A DNA stretch of 64,000 nt from Propionispora vibrioides (GCF_900110485.1 NZ_FODY01000006.1:62001-126000), one strand, 5' to 3'; positions 29,785 through 39,190 are shown, counted from the stretch's first letter. Translations and numbers: made by a program. The notes: generated by a model from the sequence alone, not told the origin.

Positions 29785-31052
29785 GACTGGCCACCTCGGT
29801 TATCTATCGTGACCGGATTGGCCTCAATTTGCAGCCCTGACCGCAGACGCGAAAGATTGCTGACGGCCACCCGCTCACCCTCGTTAAGACCGGCTATGAT
29901 TTCCACATCCGCATCACCGCTTGCGCCGACCGTCACGTCCCGCTCTTCTGCCTTATTTTGTGCATCGATAATAAATACATGGCTTTTGCCATTCTTTTCT
30001 ACAATGGCATCTTTCGGTAAAACCAAGGCCTGCGGCCTCAGTACACTGTTTACAATGGTCCTGGCAAACATGCCGCCTCTAATATCCGTTGTCGGATTGT
30101 TAAGCTCAATGCGCAGGGAAAACACCAGATTAGTGCTGTCGCTGGCCGGACTGATATAAATAATGGTGCCCGGCACTTCCTTGCTTAAGGCTTCTAAACT
30201 CACGTTAACCGGCATACCCAAAGTGAAGGCCGGCAAATCCCGCTCGGAAACTTGGCAGTCGACATAGATCTTGCTGTTATCAACGATAGTTAACAGTTTT
30301 TGTCCGGCTGAAACAATGGCTCCAACCTCGGCTTGACGATAACCGACAATGCCGGAAAATGGTGCCCGCAGGAGAAGATCGTTTCTTTGTTTTTCGGCAG
30401 CGCTTACACTGCTTTTAGCCTTTGACGCAGCCGCCTGAGCCGACTCCACCGTGGCCGGTACAGAATTGGCATTCATCTGATTGACCAAGGCATCCAACGA
30501 AGCCTTAGCGTCCAGCATTTGCTGTTCGGCGCTCTCCAGCGTATCTTTAGCAATGCCGCCGGCTTCGTAGAGAGTTTTATAGCGCTGATAACTGGCCATG
30601 GTCCGGTCATAGTCAGCCTTGGCCTTATTATAATTTGCCTGATAGGCCACTCCGCTGTTTACCGCATCCGCCATGGCCTGCTGATAAGCCGCCCGGTTCT
30701 GGGCCACGGCCAATTCGGCATCACCGGTATCCTGTTCAATCAGCACCTGCCCCGGAACGACCGACTGTCCCAATTCAGCATTTACCGCGACCAGCTTTCC
30801 TTGATATTTTGCGGCAATATCCACTTGAGCCTTGGGTACGGTCTGACCGGTCAAGGCTATGCGCTTTATCAAATCAGTCTTCCCTACAGTTACTACATCC
30901 ACGGTTGTCTGTGCCACACCATTACCGGCCCGCCCGGCGGAAGAACTGTGCATGACCCGGAAATAAAGAACCAAGCCCAGACACAGTATGATAACCGCTC
31001 CGGTAGTCAGCAGAAATCTTCCCCGTTTATCGCCTTTTATGAATTGTCGCAT
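29781..31052 (-). CDS. RND efflux periplasmic adaptor (membrane fusion protein)
   Basis: N-terminal anchor (about 10-30), split lipoyl domain (VAAKYQGKLVAVNAELGQSV and LLRAPFSGIVGYRQAEVGAIV), a long alpha-hairpin between (about 100-200, rich in A, K, Q), then beta-barrel and membrane-proximal domains. The ATG (MRQFIKGD) follows AAGGGG by 7 bases; a TTG seven codons earlier is weaker. About 423 residues. Coupled to the pump gene. Confidence 0.92.
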   Translation of the reverse strand: MRQFIKGDKRGRFLLTTGAVIILCLGLVLYFRVMHSSSAGRAGNGVAQTTVDVVTVGKTDLIKRIALTGQTVPKAQVDIAAKYQGKLVAVNAELGQSVVPGQVLIEQDTGDAELAVAQNRAAYQQAMADAVNSGVAYQANYNKAKADYDRTMASYQRYKTLYEAGGIAKDTLESAEQQMLDAKASLDALVNQMNANSVPATVESAQAAASKAKSSVSAAEKQRNDLLLRAPFSGIVGYRQAEVGAIVSAGQKLLTIVDNSKIYVDCQVSERDLPAFTLGMPVNVSLEALSKEVPGTIIYISPASDSTNLVFSLRIELNNPTTDIRGGMFARTIVNSVLRPQALVLPKDAIVEKNGKSHVFIIDAQNKAEERDVTVGASGDADVEIIAGLNEGERVAVSNLSRLRSGLQIEANPVTIDNRGGQS

Positions 31053-31093
31053 GCTGCTTCCCCTTCTTTCCAATATCCCTGAAATTCACCAAT

Positions 31094-31240
31094 GGTCCGT
31101 TAACTTTGAAAGTACAAATTAAATTTACGGAAACTTTTTCGTGAGGCAAGGCGCAATTGTCGAAAATAAACGAGTCGACGCTAACGAAGCCTTGTGAAAA
31201 AAGATCCGTGAAGAAATTGTGGTTTCAGAGTTGACGGACC
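31094..31240. repeat. MITE-like palindromic repeat, family A, copy 1
   Basis: Outer arms GGTCCGTTAACTTTGAAA and its near complement (16 of 18) enclose an inner stem with GTGAGGCAAGGCG and GACGCTAACGAAGCC, the core shared with the other family A copies. It occupies the middle of the 460-base gap before the adaptor gene; no gene is seen in the rest of that gap. Confidence 0.55.
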
Positions 31241-31433
31241 ACTCGCTTCCCTACTGCTTTTTTGCCGGCAAAGGACAAAAATGCAGTACAGCTAATGATT
31301 GGACCAAATGCCTTCATTATATTCCACAGCTATGACAAAACTGTGACAGCCTCCCATTTTCTGCAAAAGACTGCAATCTTAACACTAATCCTGTCCCACC
31401 TGTTCAATCGTCCTCCAGCCACCCTTCTTTTAT

Positions 31434-31474
31434 CCAAAAAAGGCTTGAGTTTATGTTGGAATAAACTCAAGCCT
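31434..31474 (-). terminator. Rho-independent terminator of the PEPCK-like gene
   Basis: 14-bp perfect stem AGGCTTGAGTTTAT, 6-base loop, then TTTTTTTGG on the minus strand, about 40 bases after the stop. Confidence 0.92.
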
Positions 31475-31515
31475 AAGGGTAAAAAAACTAGCTGAAACAC
31501 CAAATCATGGGTAGT

Positions 31516-33291
31516 TTATTTTTTTCGCGGCGGTAGGCTTTGAATCATAGCAAGTAAGCCTTTCGCCGATTCTTCCGGTCCCTTTTGTTCCCAGCCTTTA
31601 ATACTTAAGCGAGTGCGCATCTGCCCCACAAACACATCTTTGGCAAAAAATTGATCAAAATATCTTTGGGCAATAGCCTCATGGGTTTCCCGGTACTGCG
31701 GCGGTCCAAACACATTAGCAAAATACGTATGCACCAATCCGCTCGAAGTTGTCGTCCCCTTGCTCATAACGGCGCCTGAACGGAATACATTAATGGCTTC
31801 GGCCGCCGACGTAAACCGCTCAATGACCGGATGGTCCTCATCAATTTCCTCAAAGTTATTGCAATATAGCACAAAATCAATCTTATGCCCTTTAATTACA
31901 TTCTCATAGGAAGTAACCGGCAGGATGGTTCTGGCATTTTTTTGGCTCGGATTCATAATAATAGCCCGGTCAAGCTGGCCGAACGCATAGCCCGGGTTCA
32001 GATCATCCAGCCGCACGTAAGCGCCGATTTCCGTACCATAGGCAAGAATATCGCCGTCTTCACCAATAGCCAGCGACCCCATATCATCGGCAACAACCAC
32101 AATATCCTGAATAAACTCCTGACCTAATACCCGGAAGGCCTCCAGTGTTTCCGATTTGCCGGCGCCGGTATCTCCCATGACCAGAATATTAGCCTGTTTA
32201 TCACCCTTTAACACAATCCTGAACATAGCGCCATGGAAAGGCATCTTGCCAGCCCGCATCATGCGGATATTATGCAACGTTAACACCATCTTTTTCAAAT
32301 AGCCGAAATAACCGAACTGATCCCGGTTGGGAATGGCCGCAACAAACATATCATTCTCTTCATCGTCATAAAATACAGTCGGCAGCGGTGCCAATTCGTC
32401 AATGGCATTGCCGGGAACACCACACAAATAAACAGCGTCCGGTTTTTTAGCCAAGTCAGCGTCATTGGCCAATTCAAAGAGATTACACATGGAGAATCCC
32501 AAATCATAAAATTGTTCATGGAAATAAACATGAATCAACAAGGGCCCGACTTTAGCCGGGAAACAAAGCCATTCGTCAGGCTCAATGGTAACAAGATCCA
32601 ATGGATTTTTATATACCCGTTCAAATTTCCCGGTCCGTTTATTCATCGGCGGATCGAGTACTAACGGGGGATTCAATAGAATTTGACGGATAACGGCAAT
32701 CTTATCCAGCTTCTTATACAACTCACCGGTATAGGGAATGGCTTTGCGCTTGCCAATGGCAGCCAGTTGTGCCCCGGCTTTAACCTGGCGGAATATGTTG
32801 GGATGCTTGCCGGCAACATTGTCCTGCAAATCCCGGTATACTTTACGTACCAAATTGGTAAGCTTCTCAACCGTCGCATTAAAGGTCCGGTAAGGACGTT
32901 TATCAATATCATCATTTTCGGAAGTGCATACAACGAATCTGTCAAAATTGCGCCAGTAATTATACAGGTATTGGATAAATTCATTGAGCAGCATCGGGTT
33001 TTTAGCAAACTGCTCCGAACCCTTAACCACATGCGTCACCAGATCAATTTGCATTTTGGTCGCGTAAACTAATGTATCGATAAGAACCTGAACATCCTCA
33101 TCGGTAATATTGTTTTTATCAGCGAAAATATCCAGCAAAATAGAATTTCGCTTTTCCAGATCACGGATAGCTAGTTTTAAAACCCGGCTAAATAAATCAC
33201 TGGACAACATTTCTTCGCCAGTATCACAAATTCTGTCATTCACTTTAATAATTACTTTTTTTTCCAATATCTTACTAGAAATAACATTCAT
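31516..33291 (-). CDS. P-loop protein related to PEP carboxykinase and HPr kinase, function unknown
   Basis: 591 residues from the ATG behind AAGGAG. The N-terminal 340 residues match nothing I know. Then come PFHGAMF, a P-loop VMGDTGAGKSE (about 371-381) and VVVADDMGS. These follow the HprK order His-Gly, GxSGxGKSE, xVADD. The C-terminal part resembles ATP-dependent PEPCK: NARTILPVTSYENV, then SGAVMSKGTTTSSGLVHTYF and NVFGPPQYRE, where PEPCK has its SGYTAKxAGTE and FSxCFG motifs. I see no convincing oxaloacetate/PEP site, so a kinase-like or regulatory ATPase is as likely as a carboxykinase. Single gene with its own promoter and terminator, between an RND operon and a TetR gene. Confidence 0.7.
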   Translation of the reverse strand: MNVISSKILEKKVIIKVNDRICDTGEEMLSSDLFSRVLKLAIRDLEKRNSILLDIFADKNNITDEDVQVLIDTLVYATKMQIDLVTHVVKGSEQFAKNPMLLNEFIQYLYNYWRNFDRFVVCTSENDDIDKRPYRTFNATVEKLTNLVRKVYRDLQDNVAGKHPNIFRQVKAGAQLAAIGKRKAIPYTGELYKKLDKIAVIRQILLNPPLVLDPPMNKRTGKFERVYKNPLDLVTIEPDEWLCFPAKVGPLLIHVYFHEQFYDLGFSMCNLFELANDADLAKKPDAVYLCGVPGNAIDELAPLPTVFYDDEENDMFVAAIPNRDQFGYFGYLKKMVLTLHNIRMMRAGKMPFHGAMFRIVLKGDKQANILVMGDTGAGKSETLEAFRVLGQEFIQDIVVVADDMGSLAIGEDGDILAYGTEIGAYVRLDDLNPGYAFGQLDRAIIMNPSQKNARTILPVTSYENVIKGHKIDFVLYCNNFEEIDEDHPVIERFTSAAEAINVFRSGAVMSKGTTTSSGLVHTYFANVFGPPQYRETHEAIAQRYFDQFFAKDVFVGQMRTRLSIKGWEQKGPEESAKGLLAMIQSLPPRKK

Positions 33292-33370
33292 CCATACATC
33301 ACTCCTTTTGGTCTTCAGCCTTATCAAATTCCTGCATATTGTAGAGTCAAGCATACATCCCTATCTTTCC

Positions 33371-33399
33371 AGTGTAGCATATTTTACAATAGTTCTCAA
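33371..33399 (-). promoter_or_regulatory. Sigma-A promoter of the PEPCK-like gene
   Basis: Minus strand TTGAGA, 17 bases, TACACT, about 80 bases before the ATG. The -35 overlaps AGTTCTCAA, whose inverse TTGAGAACT recurs at 33495-33503. Nothing else is seen in the 320-base gap except the TetR terminator. Confidence 0.5.
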
Positions 33400-33523
33400 T
33401 AAGTGAGGTATAAATATACAGTATTATAAAGGACGCTATTCCAGCATAGTTTATGCATCGACAACGTTCGGCATTCAACATAGCCGGCCTTTCCTTGAGA
33501 ACTACTGATTAGGCAAAAGGAAA

Positions 33524-33539
33524 TCCAGCCAAGGCTGGA
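33524..33539 (-). terminator. Probable terminator of the TetR gene
   Basis: Small 7-bp stem TCCAGCC/GGCTGGA, then TTTCCTTTT on the minus strand. Confidence 0.55.
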
Positions 33540-33611
33540 CTGTTTAATAAGCTTGATAAATGCGCTTCCCTTCCGGCAGACATAGCTGAGGGCAATCACC
33601 CTTGGACTGCG

Positions 33612-34238
33612 TCACTGTTTAGCCACTCCATATAAGAACATATCGGCAATCATTTGGGCGCAAGCCTCCACATCACCAGCCATTTTTTGAAAAGCTAGCA
33701 TGACAATCACGCTAAATAGACCATGGGCACATTTAACGACATCACATTCCCTAAATACACCCTTGCTGACCCCTTCCGCCAGGACCTTTTCCAGCATGCC
33801 GATTGTGTCATGAAAACCCTGGTGATATTTCTCCCGCTGTTCCTGCGTAAAACTCGAAGTCTCGTCATCATGGCCAAAGCCGCGGACTTCATGCATCATG
33901 ACCCGCCATAGATCGGCATTAACAATATAAAATTCAAGAAACACCTTGATCATTGCTTTGATTTTTTCCATCGGCGGCTCTTGGGAAACAACAATTTCCT
34001 CCAGAGCTCGGTCAAAAGGTATACTCCGTTCTTTGATCAGGGTATAAAAAAGCTGTTCTTTATTTACAAAATAATTGTATACCGTGCCTTTGCCGGTATC
34101 TGCCAAAGCAATAATTTCATCTACAGTTGCCCGGTGGTAGCCGTTGCGTGAAAATACAATATAAGCGGCTTCCAGAATTTGCTGCCGCTTGCTTCGCGAA
34201 TCCGAACTTAAGGCGAGCCCATCTCGATTATAACTCAT
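33612..34238 (-). CDS. TetR/AcrR family transcriptional regulator
   Basis: N-terminal HTH RQQILEAAYIVFSRNGYHRA TVDEIIALADTGKGTVYNYF (residues about 17-60), then an all-helical ligand domain. The ATG 5 bases after GGAGG gives 208 residues; the frame continues upstream without a better start. It may control the RND pump operon, as TetR proteins often do, but the PEPCK-like gene lies between them. No operator was identified. Confidence 0.9.
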   Translation of the reverse strand: MSYNRDGLALSSDSRSKRQQILEAAYIVFSRNGYHRATVDEIIALADTGKGTVYNYFVNKEQLFYTLIKERSIPFDRALEEIVVSQEPPMEKIKAMIKVFLEFYIVNADLWRVMMHEVRGFGHDDETSSFTQEQREKYHQGFHDTIGMLEKVLAEGVSKGVFRECDVVKCAHGLFSVIVMLAFQKMAGDVEACAQMIADMFLYGVAKQ

Positions 34239-34348
34239 AGTAGCCTCCATGCTATCTGTCAGGTAAGGTATGACCCTGCGGCCGATTGTTCCATTGGTAA
34301 GATACATTCTACAAATTTTGCTTATTTCCTTTTTACCGTCAGGCATAA

Positions 34349-34380
34349 GTAAGACTCCGGGAAGAAAACCGGAGTCTTAC
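34349..34380. other. 12-bp perfect inverted repeat
   Basis: Arms GTAAGACTCCGG/CCGGAGTCTTAC with an 8-base loop, between purD and the TetR gene. No T-run follows on the minus strand (TTATGCC), so it may be a weak terminator for the pur operon or a structured leader. Confidence 0.45.
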
Positions 34381-34406
34381 CAAACTGTACCGCCTACCTG
34401 ACAAAA

Positions 34407-34572
34407 CTAGGGAACCGTTGATTTGATGAGCCTGCCAGCCTGGCGAGAGATTTTTTCGGCTGGCAGGGAAGCAAAAGTACAGGAATAGCGGTTCCTATTT
34501 CAAGGTTTTGCTGACGCAGCCAGGCGGAAAAAAATCAGGCTGCGCAGGGTGAATAAGGCAGTAGTTCCCTAG
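34407..34572 (+). repeat. MITE-like palindromic repeat, family B, copy 1, on the purD stop
   Basis: 166 bases with CTAGGGAAC at the left and GTTCCCTAG at the right end. Inside lie a 10-bp hairpin (CCTGCCAGCC/GGCTGGCAGG) and a second one around GCAGCC/GGCTGC. The right-hand CTAG contains the purD stop codon. Homologous copies are at 44101-44261, 56152-56316 and a fragment at 58151. Confidence 0.7.
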
Positions 34573-35837
34573 CGATTCATTGCCCGATAGGCAATGTCCT
34601 TACGATATTGGACGTCTTTAAAATCAATATGTTTCACAGCGGCATAGGCTTTTTGCACCGCCGCCGGAATGGTCTCGGCAGTTGCCGTAACCCCCAGAAC
34701 CCGGCCACCGCCGGTTACAACGGTATCACCTCGCAGCGCCGTTCCGGCGTGAAACACACAAATCCCCTCCTCGGCGGCGGCCTGCAGTCCCCGAATAGGC
34801 TCTCCCTTAGCATAATCTCCCGGATAGCCACCGGCAGCCATAACCACGCAAACTGCGGCCTGATTCAGCCAGTTAATCTCACACTGTGCCAATCTTCCTT
34901 CCACACAGGCTTCCATAATATCCACCAGATCGCTGGCCAAAAGCGGCAAAACCACCTGGGTTTCGGGATCGCCAAAGCGGGCATTGAACTCAATCACCTT
35001 CGACCCCGTTTCGGTAATCATCAGTCCCGCGTACAAACAGCCGCAATATAGCCGCCCTTCCTGGCGCATAGCATCCACGGCAGGTTGTAAAATATCTCTG
35101 ACAATATCCGCCTGCAGCGCAGCCGTAACCACCGGTGCCGGTGCATAAGCTCCCATACCTCCGGTATTGGGGCCCTGATCACCATCAAAAATCCGTTTGT
35201 GATCCTGAGCCGCCAGCATCGGCACAACTGTCGTGCCATCAGTAAAAGCCAGCAACGATGCTTCCTCACCCTGCAGGAATTCCTCAATAACCACCTGACT
35301 GCCTGCCGCGCCAAAGGTGTGGTCCCGCATAATGGAATCCACGGCCCGCAGGGCTTCTTCCTCTGTCATGGCCACAATCACACCCTTACCGGCAGCCAGC
35401 CCGTCGGCTTTCACCACAATGGGTGCCTTATGCTCCCGGATATAGGCAGTTGCCTGATCGGGATCACTAAAAACGGCATAGCGGGCGGTAGGAATCCCGT
35501 ATTTTTGCATTAGCCCTTTAGCAAATGCCTTGGAGCCTTCCAATTCCGCAGCAGCCTGCGAGGGGCCAAAAACCTTCAGTCCCCGGCCGGTAAAATAATC
35601 TACAATTCCATTGGCCAAAGGAGCTTCCGGTCCTACAACGGTAAGAGAAATCCCCTTTTCCCCGGCAAATTTGGCCAGCGCTTCATTATTTCCAATTCCG
35701 ATATCCACACATTCTGCCAGTTGGGCTATTCCCGGATTTCCGGGAATGGCATAAATTTTTTCAACCCGCGGACTCATCGCCAATTTCCAAACCAAGGCAT
35801 GTTCACGACCGCCGTTTCCAATAACCAAAATTCGCAC
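34569..35837 (-). CDS. purD: Phosphoribosylamine-glycine ligase PurD
   Basis: ATP-grasp enzyme of step 2 of purine synthesis. RILVIGNGGREHAL at the start, APIVVKADGLAAGKGVIVA in the ATP-grasp core, DHKRIFDGDQGPNTGGMGAYAPAP, and EFNARFGDPETQ. GTG start after GAGAGGTGA, 422 residues. Last gene of the pur operon; its stop lies in a repeat's target copy. Confidence 0.96.
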   Translation of the reverse strand: MRILVIGNGGREHALVWKLAMSPRVEKIYAIPGNPGIAQLAECVDIGIGNNEALAKFAGEKGISLTVVGPEAPLANGIVDYFTGRGLKVFGPSQAAAELEGSKAFAKGLMQKYGIPTARYAVFSDPDQATAYIREHKAPIVVKADGLAAGKGVIVAMTEEEALRAVDSIMRDHTFGAAGSQVVIEEFLQGEEASLLAFTDGTTVVPMLAAQDHKRIFDGDQGPNTGGMGAYAPAPVVTAALQADIVRDILQPAVDAMRQEGRLYCGCLYAGLMITETGSKVIEFNARFGDPETQVVLPLLASDLVDIMEACVEGRLAQCEINWLNQAAVCVVMAAGGYPGDYAKGEPIRGLQAAAEEGICVFHAGTALRGDTVVTGGGRVLGVTATAETIPAAVQKAYAAVKHIDFKDVQYRKDIAYRAMNR

Positions 35838-35897
35838 AATGTCACCTCTCAAACTCGCTAGATCGTACTGACCGTGTGGCTGCGCCAAGCAGCCGGC

Positions 35898-37439
35898 TTA
35901 ATGTTTAAAGTGCCGCATACCCGTAAAGATCATAGCGATGCCCTGTTCATCGGCGGCCTGAATGGATTCGGCGTCCTTCACCGATCCACCGGGCTGTATA
36001 ATCGCGGTAATTCCGGCGGCCACGGCGGTATCCACCGTATCCCGGAAAGGGAAAAATGCGTCAGAGGCCAAAACAGCGCCTCTGGCCTTTTCACCGGCCT
36101 GGTCCAGAGCAATCGCAGCCGCACCGACACGGTTCATCTGTCCGGCACCGACCCCCAGGGTCTGATTGTTCGCCGCCACTACAATAGCATTGGATTTCAC
36201 ATGCTTCACCACACGCCAGGCCAGCATTAACTGCTCCCATTCAGCCTGGGTCGGCGGACGTTTAGTCACAACTTTCATATCTTCAATTTCCGCATCCCTG
36301 GTATCCCTGTCCTGCAGCAAAATACCACCGGATACCTTTTTAATGTCAAATTCCGCCACATCTGCGTCAACCGCTTCGGCCGTCAACAGCCGTATATTCT
36401 GTTTCTTGGTGAGAATGGTCAGTGCTTCCGGCGTAAAGGAAGGAGCAATGACAGCTTCAATAAAAATTTTGCTGATCTCTCCTGCCGTTATCGCATCCAC
36501 CTCACGGTTTAAACCGACAATGCCGCCAAACGCGGAAACCGGATCGGACTCATAGGCTTTTTCATAGGCTTCGGCCAGGGTCTTGCCAACCCCCGTACCG
36601 CAGGGATTGGTATGCTTGATGATAGCAGCAGCCGGCTGTTCAAACTCCCCGACAATTCCATAAGCCGCTTCCACATCAACAATGTTATTGAAGGAAAGTT
36701 CCTTGCCATGAAGCTGTTTCGCATTGGCAATACCAAATCCGTCACCGTACTTTTCCCGGTAAAAAGCAGCCTGTTGATGAGGATTTTCCCCGTAACGCAA
36801 TTCCTGAACTTTCTCGTACACGGCATGCATGGTTTCCGGAAATTGCCCGTTATCCAACTGTTTGCCCAAATACTGGGCAATGCAGGCGTCGTATTCCGCC
36901 GTATGATGGTACGCCTCCTGGGCCAATGCCATGCGGAATTCAGCACTGATTTCCTGCTTGGCCGCCAATTGGTCGATAATTTCAGTGTACCGCTCAGGAT
37001 TCACCACAACGGCTACATACTGGAAATTTTTTGCCGCAGCCCGGATCATGGCCGGTCCGCCAATATCAATGTTCTCAATAGCATCTCCCAGCGTCACATC
37101 CGGCTTGGCTATGGTCTGACGGAACGGATAAAGGTTGACCACAACCATGTCAATCCCTTTAATATTGTGCCGCTCCATGGCTGCGGTATGCTCCGGATTA
37201 TCCCGCAGGGCCAGGATGCCGCCATGGATATAGGGGTTCAAGGTTTTTACCCTGCCGTCCATGATCTCGGGGAAACCAGTTACATCACTTACATAGGTTA
37301 CCGGAATACCAGCTTCCCGCAAGGTCTTCATGGTCCCCCCTGTCGAAATGATCTCAACCCCATAGTTTGCGAGCCGACGCGCAAACTCTACAATACCGGC
37401 TTTATCCGAAACGCTGATAAGCGCTCTTTTAATTTTCAT
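35898..37439 (-). CDS. purH: Bifunctional AICAR formyltransferase / IMP cyclohydrolase PurH
   Basis: Last two steps to IMP. The N-terminal IMP cyclohydrolase domain starts KRALISVSDKAGIVEFA and has EIMDGRVKTLNPYIHGG; the transformylase domain has RYGENPHQQAAFY, KHTNPCGTG and SDAFFPFRDTVD. The ATG behind GAGGG is chosen, giving 513 residues. It overlaps the purN stop by 11 bases. Confidence 0.96.
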   Translation of the reverse strand: MKIKRALISVSDKAGIVEFARRLANYGVEIISTGGTMKTLREAGIPVTYVSDVTGFPEIMDGRVKTLNPYIHGGILALRDNPEHTAAMERHNIKGIDMVVVNLYPFRQTIAKPDVTLGDAIENIDIGGPAMIRAAAKNFQYVAVVVNPERYTEIIDQLAAKQEISAEFRMALAQEAYHHTAEYDACIAQYLGKQLDNGQFPETMHAVYEKVQELRYGENPHQQAAFYREKYGDGFGIANAKQLHGKELSFNNIVDVEAAYGIVGEFEQPAAAIIKHTNPCGTGVGKTLAEAYEKAYESDPVSAFGGIVGLNREVDAITAGEISKIFIEAVIAPSFTPEALTILTKKQNIRLLTAEAVDADVAEFDIKKVSGGILLQDRDTRDAEIEDMKVVTKRPPTQAEWEQLMLAWRVVKHVKSNAIVVAANNQTLGVGAGQMNRVGAAAIALDQAGEKARGAVLASDAFFPFRDTVDTAVAAGITAIIQPGGSVKDAESIQAADEQGIAMIFTGMRHFKH

Positions 37440-38064
37440 GAGTACCCTCACCTTTTTCCAAAATGGTAACCCGGCGGCCTTCCACTTTTAGCCGGCCTTC
37501 GCAATACAGACCAATGGCCCGCGGGTACAGCACATGCTCCACATGCAGAATGCGTTCCGCCAACGTCTCCGGCGTATCCCCTTCTTCCAGCGGCACGGCT
37601 TCCTGTAAAATAATCGGCCCCGAATCCATTCCTTCATCAATAAAATGTACGGTGCAACCGGAAACCTTCACTGCATGATTAACGGCCTGTTCCTGCGCGT
37701 TCCGTCCGGGAAAGGCCGGCAGCAGCGAAGGATGGATATTCATTACCCGACCGGAGAGCCGGTTGACAAAATAAGGACTTAAAATGCGCATGAAACCGGC
37801 GAGCACCACCAGTTCTGCCTGATGAACATTGAGTTCATCGGCAATGGCCGTTTCCCACGCTTCCTTGCTTTCATATTGCTTTCTTTCGATACAAACCACC
37901 GGCACATCCCATTCAATAGACCGCTTGATCACATTGGCATCCGGATTATCACTGATGACAACGCCGATTTTAGCAGACAACCGTCCGGCGTCTATCGCAT
38001 CCAGGATAGCCTGTAAGTTACTGCCACGCCCTGATGCTAAGACTCCCAGCACCATTTTACTCAC
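37429..38064 (-). CDS. purN: Phosphoribosylglycinamide formyltransferase PurN
   Basis: 10-formyl-THF-dependent GAR transformylase. LGVLASGRGSNLQAIL, AGFMRILSPYFV, NIHPSLLPAFPG and GCTVHFIDEGMDSGPII are the family motifs, with catalytic Asn, His and Asp. Start at GTG 8 bases after GGAGG, 8 bases inside purM. 211 residues. Confidence 0.95.
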   Translation of the reverse strand: MSKMVLGVLASGRGSNLQAILDAIDAGRLSAKIGVVISDNPDANVIKRSIEWDVPVVCIERKQYESKEAWETAIADELNVHQAELVVLAGFMRILSPYFVNRLSGRVMNIHPSLLPAFPGRNAQEQAVNHAVKVSGCTVHFIDEGMDSGPIILQEAVPLEEGDTPETLAERILHVEHVLYPRAIGLYCEGRLKVEGRRVTILEKGEGTHEN

Positions 38065-39145
38065 CAAACACTCCTCCTTTGAGCACCACATTCCGGGATC
38101 CTTCCGTAATTTTCCCGATCACATAGGAAGTCTCACCGCGGGCCGCTAGATCTTCCTGTATCGGATTTACCTGCTCCGGCGGTACAACCAGGATCATGCC
38201 GATCCCCATATTGAAGGTCCGGTACATTTCAGGCCAGGCCACATGTCCCCATTCTTGCAATAGCTTGAAGATCATAGGCTGAGGCCAGGTTGTGGTATCC
38301 ACCTCTACAGCGCAGTGTTCCGGTAAAATCCGTGGAATATTGTCATAAAATCCGCCACCGGTAATATGAACCATACCTAATATAGGAAAATTATCCAAGA
38401 GTGGCAGACATGCTTTAGGATACAATGTCGTCGGTGTCAGCAACTCTTCACCAAGGGTTTTGCCAAGTTCCGGCACATAATCTTTAACAGACAGTTTTTT
38501 CACATCAAAGCAAATTTTTCTGACCAGCGAATATCCATTGGAATGGAGGCCACTGGAGGGAAGTCCAATAAGCACATCGCCGGGAGCAATGTTTTCACCG
38601 GTGATGATGCGGGATTTGTCCACCACCCCGACGGCAAAACCGGCAATATCATATTCGCCTTGGCTATAAAAGCCGGCCATTTCGGCGGTCTCACCACCAA
38701 TCAAGGCACAACCGGACTCCCGGCAGGCTCTGGCAACGCCGCCAACAATATCAGCCACTTTCTCCGGCTCCAATTTCCCTACTGCCAGATAATCCAGAAA
38801 AAATAACGGTTCGGCGCCTTGTACCAGAATATCGTTTACACACATGGCCACAGCATCCTGACCAATCGTATCATGTTTATCCGTCATAAAAGCCAGACAC
38901 AGTTTGGTCCCTACTCCATCCGTACCCGATACTAAAACAGGTTCTTTATATTTTGCCACCTGCAGGCCGAACAAACCGCCAAAACCACCAATATCACCTA
39001 ATACTTCCGGCCGATAGGTCGATTTAACCTGCCGCTTGATTAAATCAACGGCCCGGTTGCCGGCATCAATATCGACACCGGCCTCCCGGTACGTCAACTC
39101 CTGGTTTAACTTGGCCTTGGAAACCGAATTTTCTTTTATACTCAC
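38057..39145 (-). CDS. purM: Phosphoribosylformylglycinamidine cyclo-ligase PurM
   Basis: AIR synthetase, step 5. TYREAGVDIDAGNRAVDLIK, GTDGVGTKL, GAEPLFFLDYLAVGKLEP and HITGGGFYDNIPR are characteristic. GTG start after GAGGG. 362 residues, slightly longer than usual (about 340-350) because of an N-terminal extension. Confidence 0.96.
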   Translation of the reverse strand: MSIKENSVSKAKLNQELTYREAGVDIDAGNRAVDLIKRQVKSTYRPEVLGDIGGFGGLFGLQVAKYKEPVLVSGTDGVGTKLCLAFMTDKHDTIGQDAVAMCVNDILVQGAEPLFFLDYLAVGKLEPEKVADIVGGVARACRESGCALIGGETAEMAGFYSQGEYDIAGFAVGVVDKSRIITGENIAPGDVLIGLPSSGLHSNGYSLVRKICFDVKKLSVKDYVPELGKTLGEELLTPTTLYPKACLPLLDNFPILGMVHITGGGFYDNIPRILPEHCAVEVDTTTWPQPMIFKLLQEWGHVAWPEMYRTFNMGIGMILVVPPEQVNPIQEDLAARGETSYVIGKITEGSRNVVLKGGVFGE

Positions 39146-39190
39146 ATTGATCCCTCACATGTCTTAGTATACCTACCTAAAAACGTCACA

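Noticed and set aside
31094-31240. CRISPR-like or riboswitch structure in the repeat regions
   Set aside because: No regular repeat-spacer unit exists; the structures are single long inverted repeats shared among intergenic gaps.
31262-31495. 77-codon plus-strand frame downstream of the PEPCK-like gene
   Set aside because: It runs through the terminator hairpin of the minus-strand gene, has no clear Shine-Dalgarno and is composed of low-information sequence.
36612-37469. 285-codon plus-strand frame
   Set aside because: Exact antisense of purH with no start signal.
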